DNA of 25,119 nt from Collybiopsis luxurians FD-317 M1. Its lineage: Eukaryota > Basidiomycota > Agaricomycetes > Agaricales > Omphalotaceae. A program made the position numbers and the translations under genes. Location: contig KN834907.1 in NCBI GenBank assembly GCA_000827265.1, positions 1 to 25,119 on the forward strand, in the 5' to 3' direction. Under the pieces are notes generated by a model. It was not told the DNA's origin. It made no database searches and saw nothing but the letters and a program-made list of their open reading frames with translations. This document shows, in pieces, positions 9,898 to 19,878 of the stretch. The first letter of the stretch is position 1; each line of letters starts with the position of its first letter.

Positions 9898-10000
9898 TAC
9901 ACCGTTCGGGAATCGAACCCGAGCCGCTTGCTGTCCTTCAAAAGCTTCAAAAGCCCAGATGGATGGAAGGCAAGCATGATAACCACTTCACCAACGGTGT
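9898..10000 (-). tRNA. tRNA-Gly(UCC) with a 31-nt intron
   Basis: Cloverleaf on the minus strand: acceptor stem ACACCGT (10000-9994) pairs perfectly with ACGGTGT (9905-9899), discriminator A at 9898. The D arm holds AGTGGTTA, an eight-nt loop closed by a four-pair stem (GTGA/TCAT). Anticodon stem CTTGC/GCAAG has loop CTTCCA...A, placing anticodon TCC at 9967-9965. The T arm is TCGGG-TTCGATT-CCCGA, containing a consensus B box GGTTCGATTCC. The intron (9963-9933) follows base 37, the canonical eukaryotic position, and contains a tandem 9-mer, CTTTTGAAG twice. The mature tRNA is 72 nt. The first pair is A-U instead of the usual G-C, compensated on both strands. It reads GGA (and, by wobble, GGG) glycine codons. 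Confidence 0.88.
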
Positions 10001-10303
10001 TCAACGATATTAAAGAGGAAATTAAGGCTAACAGCGAAACTTGAATACGGGACAAATGGACGCGACGAGAGCAATATTGTTTGTGCAAGCTTAATTTTTG
10101 AATTCACGATTAATCGTTCTTATCGCATTTCAACTTCAAGCCACCAGCGGCATATCAAATTGAAATCATAGTATTGTATTACACTACGATGACTATTACA
10201 CACGGTACAGATCCCATCACCAGTCCATTAAAACCTCTAAGTAGGGGTATATTATCAGGAGGTATTTCGATATCCATCGAAGGAATGTTCACATCTAAAA
10301 AAT

Positions 10304-11842
10304 CTACGATAGAGCATGAACAACCGCTTCAAACGTCGCAAACGTAGCCATGTTGACGGGAATCGCCCTGTGAAGCACAAAAACATCAACAAAACGTTTC
10401 TCCGCGAGAACCCAAGCCTAGATCTAGACTTTCTCTTTTTATATACATACCGGATAAGGGTAGGCGATAGACCCCTGAAGAACACTTGTATTCCCTCGGT
10501 TCGGTACGAATGGACGATGGTGGACCATGTCGAACGATAGGGATTTGCCGAAGATGATGGCGTTGCCTTCGTCGAATACATTTGAGACCAAATCGGAGTA
10601 ACTGCGGAAGAAGAGGAAGTCGAAGTCGCGGAACGAGTAAAAGATGAGGCTGATAGCGATGATCCTTCGGTGCCTTGCATACGCGTCTTCACAACATCGA
10701 ATGGAAAGGTAAACACCCATCCCGCTACACAAGATAACATCATGACAGGTTATCGATGAAGCCTTCATTTCCGGCAAGGATAAAGTTAGGGCTTACCGAT
10801 GCCCGCTACTGCCCCTGCGGTCAACAAAGTCACCCACGATGATTGGTTTGGCTGATGATCAAATTCATGCACAACGAGCGACGTCTCAGAGGAACGAGCC
10901 GCAGATGACGCGCTAGAGTTTAAGTACCTGCATGTAGCTTCATACTACCAAAGTAAAAAGGACAATTTTAGCTCAACCATATACGCAAGGTGGGACGATA
11001 ACATACAGCCCAAAAATATGCCCCATATCCAGAATCTCTAAGAATCGTTGAGGTGCCTCCACGGTACAGTCCGCGTACGCCGGAACGTTTGAAGATATCC
11101 CAAGCGACTTGCCTTGCACTCGTTGGAGTGACGAGTGACTGTTGCCGGATCTTGATAAGTTCCGTTGGAGTTGTGATAATGCTATAACGTGCTTGACACC
11201 GCGAACCTTATTAGAACTATTACCGGGATACTACTCACGAAGATATGGCCCCACATCCAGCTCCTGCTAAAGCAATTTGCGACATTGTAGGTACGGCGTT
11301 GCCGTTATCGAGTTGTATTCTGAGAAGAAAGCGATACGAAGCGAATACGAGACCGTTCATCAACGCAACCGCTGCCTATTTTTTGGGTGGAGGGTTCGTC
11401 AGTTTGCGATGCAAGTGAGTCCGTAACGAAACATTCGAAACATACCAGCGGAGATGTTATCCCCTTGAACAACCCAACAAACTTCTCCTCTCGAACGATT
11501 GTTGCCAATGCATTCGTGGTTGACGAGTACCTTGATGCAAACTGGGGATTCTGGAATCGGACCTTTACTGCACAAGGCTTGAGTATTTTGGCTCTGGGCG
11601 AGGCAAGGCCTTTTCACCTGTATCAAATGGAAAACCAACTACGAGACTGGCTGCGCCCTGCAAGACACTTGAACGACCTCTGATGATAATTCTGTGTAGA
11701 TTTGAAGACTCACCCCCATCGTGCCAGCGATGAAGTCGACAGTCGGATTTAATTCTAATCAGAGTTCAGGGACCGTTCAGGGCAAGGCAACTCGATAGAT
11801 GGATAGATAGTGAGATAGATACCGACCTTGATTCTCGCTCAT
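10304..11842 (-). CDS. Mitochondrial carrier family (SLC25) protein
   Basis: Nine exons: 11842-11827, 11754-11714, 11657-11618, 11567-11446, 11375-11239, 11181-11007, 10944-10797, 10724-10451 and 10367-10304. They total 1017 nt, 338 aa, with frame kept at every junction. The protein has the threefold repeat of inner-membrane metabolite carriers, with Px[D/E]xx[K/R] signatures PFDTVK (residues 29-34), PTELIK (124-129) and PFDVVK (234-239), each at the end of an odd-numbered helix. Six membrane helices are expected. The KIRQQ and YGAYFWAYE segments, and the AIPVNMATFATFE block in the last helix region, place it nearest the carnitine/acylcarnitine-ornithine (SLC25A20/A15-like) branch, but the substrate cannot be fixed from sequence. 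A Ser/Thr-rich insertion (about 245-280) follows the third signature. It is unusually intron-dense, with a 16-nt first coding exon. The gene appears intact. Confidence 0.92.
11794..11820. repeat. Imperfect GATA microsatellite inside carrier intron 1
   Basis: GATAGATGGATAGATAG followed by TGAGATAGAT forms an interrupted GATA repeat just inside the first intron (11755-11826) of the carrier gene. It is a simple repeat and likely length-variable between strains. Confidence 0.7.
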
Positions 11843-12138
11843 GATGGTGGTTAGGAATGAAGCATGAAGGCAATACGACGGGAAAGGGGGTGTCCTCGGT
11901 CAAATTCCGAATGTCCCGCTCGGCCGGAACACAGTGCCAAGTCCCGGGATCGCGTTACGCGTTTTCTGTGATGCATTGTGTGGCGCAGGGTATCCACCTC
12001 TTACTCTCAAGAAACCGGATTACATTCTCTTCTACTGTACTGTACATAAAACCCTATCGCTAATGAACCACTATGGAGCAAGTTTTTGTCAAAAGAATGC
12101 ACCGAAATGCGAAACAAATTTCCATCGCACAAGAGCGT

Positions 12139-13599
12139 TCATGCGGGACACGCAGAAGCACCGAAAGAGATGTCGTCAAAGTACGGTCCTAAGACATCCC
12201 ATCAGATTAATCCAATCCTCTTTCGTGACCGCGATCGTAGAAAAAAAACATACCAAGGTGGTTCGATACACTAGCGTCCAAGATGTTATTCCCAGAAGCG
12301 CAATTGTCGTTATCCTGTCCGGGACAAGCAATGAATCCAGTCGCCTGGCCATTCGAGTCGACACTCGTAATATGGTTTTCGCCAGAGGGGTGAACAAAGC
12401 CGAGGAGTTCTGGTGGGACTGTAGGGACAGGATCATGCTGGTTTGTAACGAATGAGAATGAATCGCCAAGCTAGGTACGGTGAATGTTCATCAGAACGAG
12501 AGAGAATGAATCAACTATAATACAACACACCGTCGAGTCAACAAAGTCTGCCCAAGCTTGATCGCCAACGCGGGGAAGTCCAAAAACGGTGGTCGTCAAC
12601 GTAACTGATGGATCCAGATTTTCCTTGAGGAACATGGCATCAAGACTGGCAACAGCAGCGCCTTATACGCAATTCACTTTAAGCGGATTGATTCCCAAGA
12701 ATTGAAATGCTCGGCGTACCTAGCGAATGACCAGTAATCAAAACATTATTCGCGTTGTTCGCGGCGAGTCCCTGTTGAACACCCGCCAGAACACCATCTG
12801 CAGTACGCTCAAAGGTCTGCTGGAACCCATCGTGGACTTGAATTCCCTCTGAAGAAAAGTGAGTCAGTACCTATTCCAATTGATGAACTGTACAAGACAG
12901 GTACCCACTTCCTGCGGCAGCCGTGAATCTTGTGGTATTGAGATCAACGAGACCGAATTTGGCGTCGTTCAGAATGGACAGCCTATATTCGGAATTGCGA
13001 TCATCAGTCGTTCTGCGGGCACAGGACAAAGTGCAGTGCTCACAGGTTGTTCGGGTCTGTCCCTTGATGAGCGACGACACTTCAAGATAAATCCGGTTAG
13101 ACATAAAATGACTCAAGAGTTAGGATAGACGCACATAGAATTCGTTGATGGATCATGAGCAATAAAGTCTGGAATCGCGTACGCGCGCCCAAGTCAATGT
13201 CAACCAACCGTCCAATGATGCGACGGGACACCAACTTACACATAGGAATCGTTCCATCATCTTCAGAATAAGAAAAACCAGTTGATTAACGCCCTCATCC
13301 AGAAAAAAAACAAGACTAAACGACGCACTTCCTCCGACTTGGAACACATCAACACCAGATCCAGCAGCTTCACAAGGTGCACCGCAGTTGAAACTCTGTA
13401 CTGCATCACTGGAACAATAAGCTATCCTCGAAAAGAACGCGGGTCGTAAAAAGTCGGAAGTCACTGTGTCGTTGGATACGTTAGTGGTGGATGCAGAGTT
13501 GTCGTCACTTGAACCGAGACCGAAGATTGGGGCGGCCAGGACTTGGCGAGAGGCGAGGATATACGCGGAAAGGAGAGTGGAAAGAAGGGAGCGGACCAT
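12139..13599 (-). CDS. Secreted class 3 (fungal) lipase
   Basis: Nine exons: 13599-13329, 13260-13240, 13168-13135, 13079-13044, 12982-12909, 12848-12720, 12661-12531, 12470-12254 and 12188-12139, totalling 963 nt or 320 aa. Secreted alpha/beta-hydrolases of this family cleave triacylglycerols; relatives cleave feruloyl esters. The N-terminus (MVRSLLSTLLSAYILA) is a signal peptide with a likely cut near LAAPIF. The mature start follows the family pattern: AFFSRIAYCSS, then SFNCGAPC. The oxyanion/beta-strand block is FIAHDPSTNS and VVAHQGTD. The nucleophile is Ser187 in GHSLG, split between exons 6 and 7. Asp245 lies in HDPVPTVPP and His303 in SNHLGPYF, matching the Thermomyces-lipase-type Ser-Asp-His order. 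The CPGQDNDNC segment can form a C-terminal disulfide. Exons of 21, 34 and 36 nt are very short but required for frame and motifs. The gene appears intact. Confidence 0.93.
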
Positions 13600-13790
13600 T
13601 TCGACGTGAGATGGCTTGTATTTCTTATACTAAACAGTGGGGAAAGCGGAGGTGGGGTTTTGCGGGTCGACGAAAGGAAGAGGCGCAGCCTGAGTCGAAG
13701 AAGCAAAAGTAGAAGGAAGAAAGCAAAACAACGGGAACCTTCAAGAGAAGGGAAGAAAAGAGGAAAGGAAAGAGCACAGTAAGCGGGTGA
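13600..13790 (-). promoter_or_regulatory. Pyrimidine-rich core promoter of the lipase gene
   Basis: The minus strand upstream of the lipase ATG is strikingly C/T-rich for about 150 bases, a layout common in strongly expressed fungal genes, where the transcription start follows a CT tract. A TATA-like TAGTATAAG lies about 30 bases before the ATG, and the start context CGAAATGG is favourable. Function is inferred from composition only. Confidence 0.45.
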
Positions 13791-14138
13791 ATTTGAAAAC
13801 ATTCTCCTTATGTATCCGCAGAGAACATTGCTTGACAACTACTCTATTCTGGCAGCGTGATAATGATTATCGCCAGTCAAATGGCATCGTTGATGCGAAC
13901 AGCGAACTGACACAGATTTCATGTTGCCTGTATATCAAGCGAGGGAGAGATGCGCGTGTCTGTTCAGTGTTAAGGGAGGCAGTACAGTACCCGTCGTCGA
14001 GGTACATTGCAACCAATCTTCCACGTGATAGAACCATCCTCGTCGGCGTTTAGAATTCTAACAAGACGATGCCCATGTCGATAGGTTAGCCAAGTGGGTA
14101 TTTGAGTTAGGCTATTGTTTATTTGAATTTCTTTGGTG
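13791..14138. other. Upstream flank between lipase and amidase relic
   Basis: Nothing recognisable is encoded. The segment separates the divergent lipase gene (minus) and amidase remnant (plus). It could hold the lost first exon of the amidase, but I could not identify one. Confidence 0.35.
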
Positions 14139-14544
14139 CAGATATTCTTCGATCACTATCATCTTATGCCGTCTGAGGCTCTCCAGCTTATTCTCCGTGA
14201 TCAAATCCCAGTCGAAGAGGATATTAGATCACTCTTAAATCGCATTGAGTCGAGGGACTCGCTGGTGCAAGCATGGGCATATCTTGATTCTTGATGCTAA
14301 GTTCTCTGGATCGGCCCCGGATCATAAACATAGGCGAGGACGATAGCGATTAGAGTAAAGGATATAATGCATACAAAGGGTCATACTCAGCATTCGACGT
14401 GATGAACATTGCTAGATCGATACTTTATAGGTGACATGCCTACGGAGCACAACTCGCCCAATATCGAGGAAGCTTTGTTCAACAAGTCGATGCTAATCCG
14501 AAGATGACGCTACGAAACTCCGGAGCATTCATATTCGGTCTAAT
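14139..14544 (+). pseudogene. Amidase-signature family gene relic, 5' part only
   Basis: Translations in shifting frames match the N-terminal third of fungal amidases (the amidase-signature serine hydrolase family). The first block, open from 14139 to a TGA at 14292-14294, includes SEALQLILRDQIPVEED and NRIESRDSLVQAWAYLD, the family's leading helices. After a gap with stops, IAIRVKDIMHTK appears (about 14350-14384), the segment normally before the catalytic lysine region. Then come DMPTEHNSP (about 14431-14460) and, after a small indel, QVDANPKMTLRNSGAFIFG (about 14482-14538), normally followed by KT. The match ends abruptly where diverged repeat sequence begins. The catalytic Ser-cisSer-Lys core is absent. 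Multiple stops and frame changes make this a clear pseudogene. The match is to remembered family patterns. Confidence 0.7.
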
Positions 14545-14631
14545 TTGAACATTACCTCTCAATCACTTATGCCACAAATTCCGCCCATACCTCAGTTAAC
14601 CAAAATCTAGCACTCGCTTCCCAATTTTTGC
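14525..14631 (+). repeat. Diverged dispersed repeat, copy A
   Basis: This segment aligns with about 15183-15297. Shared pieces include TCATATTC, CTCA-TCACTT, CATACC-CAGTTAA, AAAATCTA and GCTTCCCAA-TTTTGC in the same order and spacing, apart from a seven-base insertion in the second copy. The left edge overlaps the last amidase-like codons, so the repeat probably marks the breakpoint. Confidence 0.55.
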
Positions 14632-15182
14632 CATTGATAGTGCAACAAGAGTTCAGTCGGTGCACAGGATTGCGAAAGTCCAACCAGGTATGGATACTAC
14701 GCGAATGCTGAAGATTCCAACGGTTGGCGCTTCGAATTTGCAAGTCGCCATTTTACAGCAGAAAGGTGACGACTAAAATCGAGAGAATCGAGCCTGGGGA
14801 AAGAAGTGCTCAGCTGAGGGGCTTTCAATGAATTTCTCGGCGATTGAGTACGAAATATCCAACCGTCTAAGCTTGGTACTTCTGGAGATTAATCAATCGC
14901 TGTATGTGATAAACGGGGTGCGGAAGGGTGGAGCAAAAAAGTGATATCGAGCTGGAGAACGATGAAGAAAAAGATTGGGTGCCTAAACGGTCGGTGCTCC
15001 GACTCAACGTAAAATCGATCACCATGCATCTCCCTCTGTATGGTATACTACCCTCTCAAGCGACCACTGGCGTATCAGACTGATATGTCATAATATTAGT
15101 TACACTGGCTGAAACTGAAATTTGTGGCAAGCTTGTGCAATGGGAGCAATCACAATTTTCTCCTGTTCAAATCCTCCCATAT

Positions 15183-15297
15183 GTTTCATATTCATTTGAA
15201 AATACAAAACCCTTCTCAGTCACTTGCACTACAGCTCCTGCTCATACCCAGTTAAAAATTAATCACTAAAATCTAATACTTGCTTCCCAAGTTTTGC
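15183..15297 (+). repeat. Diverged dispersed repeat, copy B
   Basis: Second copy of the repeat at 14525-14631, in direct orientation, about 660 bp away. It carries an extra TTAATCAC-type insertion after CAGTTAA. No coding potential is seen. Confidence 0.55.
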
Positions 15298-15733
15298 AGT
15301 ATGATCTCGGAGGGTTTGCCCTGCAGGAATGTCATACCCTCATTGCAGGGGGAGCATAGCAGCTCGGAATCCGGCTGTATGCAAGTAGATAACAGAATAA
15401 TTGACTGTGAAGAATGATTACCTTCTCTAAGAGCTCAATGAAAGCAGAACCTGTTACAGACTGAACATTTTTATCATCATTATTAAGCAGTTCAATGAAT
15501 TGAGGAAGGGGTTGGGAAAGAGAATCTTAAAATTGGATTATATGCAAGTGAGCAATGTGACAATTTGAGCACAAAGATAAGCACCTTGCTTGAATAGGAC
15601 TACAAATGCAGACACAGCTGTTGATTGAACAATTGAATCTTTATACTCAAGATGTTTCAACAAATGTCATTAGATATCGCTCGACAGTGCACTGTACAGC
15701 AAGTGAAGGAGATGGCATCTCAAAATTTCTCTG

Positions 15734-15753
15734 TAGAGGTGTCAGCACCTCTA
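15734..15753. repeat. 20-bp palindrome TAGAGGTG-TCAG-CACCTCTA
   Basis: Two perfect 8-bp inverted arms surround a 4-base spacer. Its form resembles fused transposon termini or a small hairpin. It lies in non-coding junction DNA, and no function can be assigned. Confidence 0.6.
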
Positions 15754-16482
15754 TCAAAAATACATAGATACCTTGCTTTGATAACTCAGCAAATGTGGAA
15801 GTTGCTTGGGAACAGAACTATCTTGATCTCTGAAAAGTTTATCAGGAAAAGTACCTTTTTCCCAGAGAGGCAGTCTTATTCCTCTGACAGAAATGATTCT
15901 TTTGATGAAAGGAACAATTGGCACAATTTCCTTTTTAGGAAGGCAAATTGCCTTATATAGAAAGTATGGTGAGACCATATTGGCCTCATAAAGGCTGCAA
16001 AAAAATGGGAAATTTAAATCATTGTTCAAGTCAGTTCCTGACTTATTCTGGCCCTTCGCTTCGACAATTATATTACACCTGGTAGCCCTGACCCCAGATG
16101 GTGCCTGTTCAAAAGTAGCAGTGACAAAGCCAATTATACCATAGTTAGTTGGAGATGTCACTAGTGCTAGACACTTCAGCTTAAACCAAGCCGCCAACTT
16201 CAAGGATGCATTGCGGAAGCCAATTTAAATGTGAAGGGTTCGCTTTGCCTACTTATGAGACCAGGTTGTGCATCAGTAATGTATGATTTACAACAAAAAT
16301 ACAATTCGAGATCATTCAAGGAGCGTTCGAAGCAACTACTTCAACATATGACCTATAAGGTAGCCAGTGAAAATTCGGTGATGGGTTACCGGAATGAACC
16401 TCAAATCCTGCTGTACTTCCCATAATCTGGTAGAAGTCTGGCAGTCGCAGGGATTCCAGTGTATATGTCTGTCAGTTCTAAG

Positions 16483-18452
16483 CTACGAATGACAAACGAC
16501 GTACATCTCATCCGGGTCTACGGAGGGTTGTTTCGGAATTGGATCCCTTCATTGACGTGTAGACCGACGCCCCTCGGAAGTGGAAGGAGGTTCTTCAGTG
16601 GAACTATAGGACACAGGTAAGTAGCAGAAAGTTCGAGTTCAAACACAGGGGGACACACGAAGACGCTTTACGAGCACTGGTCGTCCGACGAGAGGGCTGT
16701 TGATGATGTTCGTCGCTTTGACTTCGTTCATTGGAAACAGGTGGTTGATCGAACGTATTCAGGTCCGGACCGTCCTCGGCTTTAATATTGAGACTGTCGT
16801 CATTGTAGACCGTCCAGGAGGCCTGTACAGCTGCAGCCCAGAGTGAATCTTGACCAGAGCCTACGATATGTGAATACTCCGAAATATTGCGTTTACAAAT
16901 GTCTCGAAATAAAGTGAAAGCCCAAGGTGACCAGCGACTATCTGTCTTATCGACTTTGAAGGTCACTTCGCCTTTACCTCGCTCTCCTACAAGACGGTCA
17001 TATTATTTTCAGATAACAGCAACAGTTCATTACCTGGTACGAAATCATTCCCCCACTTTCCCCCAATACCGAAATGTCTATGTTCGGGAGGTAATGGTTT
17101 GGTAAAAAATTTGATACAGGGTGCCTCTGCAACGGGGTCACCAATCTGCATACAAACAAAACCAAGTCATCAGCCGAAGACATACGAGTATTATCACAAT
17201 GAAGCCAACTTCAATAGACTTCACATCATTGAAAAAAGTGACGGATTCTCTGTAATCGTCCGGTCCTCTGATCGTGAAACCGACAGGAGCACCGGATTTG
17301 AAGACCAAGTGATAGCCTCGTCCGAGGTATTTCAACCCAAGATACATCTCCGAGAGAGGCAAAGTTTCGAAATCCGATTTCGCTGTTGTTCTCGAAGACC
17401 GTGAGGATGATGTAAACAATGTATGAGATGCAGTGATTAAGTCCGCATAAATCACAGGAGGGGGAGAACGCTCCACAACTTTCATCTACTCAGATAAGAG
17501 AGACCCTTCTATGTAAAACAGTACTATAACGGACCTTAAGAGGTGGCGTTCTCGTTATCATGCCATTCTTGATGTTCAATTTCTTGAGTTCTATCCTAGT
17601 GAGTCCAGCCTTGACAAAGCCATGCTTTTCAGTCAATGTCTCCGGCCCTGAGAACTGGCCCATGCCGCGGGAAGAATGACTTGGAGATGAGACCTCTGAC
17701 TTTGAAACAAGTTCCTTCGTTTCCTTTAGCAAAGTAAAGTTTTTTCCGTCTGGAGCAGCTGACGCAGAACCCACATCCTCGTTGCTTTCTTCGTCCTCGT
17801 CACTACTGATGATAATGGGTTGATCTTCTTCGGCATTTCTCTGAGCTTTCATTTTGGCAGGAACTCGATTCCACGGCCTGTGGGATGATGAGCCCAGATT
17901 ACCACCGGCAGAGCGTGAATTTGTGTCTGCATGAGATTCGTTCGCAAGCAGTAACCCTTTGATCCGTTGAGCTGAAAATAACCAAAAGAGACAATCGTCG
18001 TACGCACCGTCGTGACTAGTCTTCTGACGCTTTACCGGACGGTGACTTGTAACAGTATGGCTCTTCTGCTTATTCATGTATAATCGACGTTTAGGTTTGG
18101 GTCCGCTCAAGATATCCTTGGCTCTTCCACCACCGAACGGATTTGGCAGACCATTCTAGATTCTTGATCTTCAGACAAGCATACTTCTTGGAGATAGGAA
18201 TGTTCATACATTATTGGGTTTCCCCGGGACTGGGATTGGCGAAGGAGCGCGGCGCCAACTATTAATCACGATAAATATCTTGCAAATGTTGCCAACTGAA
18301 GTTCAAAATACGCACTCTTCCCGAGACCGTTTCGGAAATATTGATGCGTCTCGGAGATTTTTTGGAGGATTACTCGATGAAGGATTGCCGGAAGATGGAT
18401 TGGAAAGGGTTCTGATGTCGCGTCTGTCCTCGAGAGGTGGGGCACCAGCCAT
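16483..18452 (-). pseudogene. Ulp1-type SUMO protease, N-terminal half with nonsense codon
   Basis: Exons on the minus strand: 18452-18316, 18258-18210, 18155-17535, 17485-17210, 17145-17034, 16986-16659 and 16603 onward, all in frame. A 36-nt in-frame stretch at 17972-18007 may be a further intron. Ulp1/SENP enzymes remove or mature SUMO. The N-terminus is basic and serine-rich with NLS-like KPKRR and PVKRQK. A short acidic SUMO-interaction-like stretch PIIISSDEDEE follows. The middle domain runs from LPLSEMYLGLKYLGRGYHL to FVPGERGKGEVTFKVD and RWSPWAF, a pattern I recall from basidiomycete Ulp1 proteins. TGA at 16549-16551 ends the frame after RRSTRQ (525 codons). The same frame continues to DPDEMYVV, the conserved lead-in to the peptidase domain, before TAG at 16483-16485. 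The His/Asp/Cys catalytic domain is missing from the window. The family call is moderately sure; the truncation is directly seen. Confidence 0.65.
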
Positions 18453-18631
18453 TGGATCAAGTTGTGATAATCGAAGAAGTCAGCAAGATGAGTGTGGCAG
18501 ACAAGACCGGCCGGCGCCTAATGACATTATGAGTTCCCCATACCGTACAAACTGTTCGAATAAATTCACCGGTCCTACGCATATACATCTCCACCAAGTT
18601 CGGTGCCGGCTCTTCTTCTCTGACAACCAAC

Positions 18632-18942
18632 TCAATGCGGCATTCCCTCCAGACACTTCAGCAGAACTTTTAAGTTAAAGTACTCCTTCGTACATCCCAA
18701 CCATAAGTTGTCCATACCCTGAATCAAATCCCCCAGGTCTCGCAGCACCTTTGTGAACCAATCCGCCGACGCAAATTTCTCGCTTGCTACTTCCAGATTT
18801 TAGGGTGTCTTCTCGGAACTCGACAACTTGTTCTAGGTAAAAAGTGACGGCGGTAAACCTGAATTAAGAACTCACTTCTCTGGTTGCACAAGAGCTTAAG
18901 AAGTGGCCCATGACTGGCGAGAGTCAAGATAAGTATGCACAA
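18632..18942 (-). other. Coding-like fragment of unknown family
   Basis: Two minus-strand segments, 18942-18876 and 18832-18632, join across a 43-nt GT-AG intron into one open frame of 89 codons ending in TGA. It includes KQVVEFREDTLKSGSS, ADWFTKVLRDLGDLIQGMD and NLWLGCTKEYFN. Composition and helical periodicity look protein-like, and codon choice resembles the neighbours. I cannot name the family. Upstream exons were not found with confidence, though an ORF at 18986-19249 on the same strand has two hydrophobic stretches and might contribute. It ends 180 bases before the SUMO protease start on the same strand. It may be the 3' end of an unrecognised gene or a relic. Confidence 0.4.
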
Positions 18943-19878
18943 CTGCAATCACATTTGTCTATCTTTTCACAGGTAGAGGAACTTATCACTGGAAACCGTG
19001 CGCTATACATAATAATACAAGCAACGATATAGATGAAGTGCAGATTGAGGGGTCAGAAAAGCCCGCTTCTCCAGCGGCGGGTGAGCCTGCATGTATGGAA
19101 AATGCTAGGCACCGTTGATGTAAGTCTGGATGTTCTACAGAGGGGACCGTAGTAGCGGTGACGACCGAAGCAGGCATTGCGCAGCCTGATACTGTGTAAA
19201 CTAATATAGTCATATAATACTTAGATTGACCCATGTTGGTGCCGTTCAACTACGAAACTATTATTTTGGCTTCTGATCGAGTGATGTACATTATAATGAA
19301 TATCTGGTACCGTGCTGGATTTTTCTAGTGGCAAGCATGCTGCGACGTTCAGCAACTGTGTTCTAGGAAAGAGGCAAGTCGTTTAGTGGATTTCCGGCGA
19401 CTGCCACGCCATCGGAAGCTCACTGAACGGTTTAAATTTTCAGATTTCCGATTCGCAGGCTTTCCAGTGGAATTCCAGTGGTGCGCTGGTTGGTGGTGTA
19501 TAAATGCACCAAAGCGAAAGACATGAAATGGTGAAGCCGAGAAGGAGATAATCCAAGCTGGGCTTGCTGCGCGAGAGCTGATTTCCGCGATCTCAGCTTG
19601 CGGCGGACCCCCATCCGTTACCTATTCGTGGACCTCATACAGATCTGGTAAACGAACGGATAATATAGCAAGAACCCGGCATATCGATCGTTTATTGACA
19701 CCTTGTATGAAGACTGTGGCAGTTCAAGTCCGCTCATGCCGCATCGTGGATCAAACTTCACAGTTTGCATCATCCGTTTCAACACGTTTTTCCAAAATCA
19801 ATACCGCAAAACCTAACAAACATGCATATCAATCCTATATGTGAACCAAAGCCCGAGAGGTATCGATACCAACACCCA
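18943..19878. other. Intergenic region downstream of Cdc4-like gene
   Basis: No gene is asserted. The minus-strand ORF at 18986-19249 lacks recognisable motifs. A TATAAAT stretch occurs near 19499 on the plus strand but no gene follows it. The segment next to 19878 would carry the 3' UTR of the F-box/WD40 gene. Confidence 0.4.

Larger units (their letters stand above)
14545..16482. other. Gene-free junction between two truncated genes
   Basis: About 1.9 kb without a convincing gene. The ORFs on either strand around 15650-16200 show no family motifs and read like chance frames. It contains the two diverged repeat copies and a 20-bp palindrome. The missing 3' parts of the amidase and SUMO protease genes should have been here, so the interval probably represents deletion plus insertion of repeat DNA. 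Confidence 0.5.

Noticed and set aside
9759..10088. 109-codon minus-strand ORF
   Set aside because: It runs through the tRNA-Gly gene, whose cloverleaf, B box and terminator are much stronger evidence.
11934..12455. 173-codon plus-strand ORF
   Set aside because: Overlaps the last exons of the lipase on the opposite strand and has no family features.
13461..13838. 125-codon minus-strand ORF rich in F, S, L and R
   Set aside because: Another frame of lipase exon 1 and its pyrimidine-rich promoter; composition explains its openness.
15754..16203. 149-codon minus-strand ORF and the overlapping plus-strand 102-codon ORF (15652-15960)
   Set aside because: No recognised motifs, no splice structure, and located in repeat-bearing junction DNA. 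Possibly a mobile-element fragment, but unsupported.
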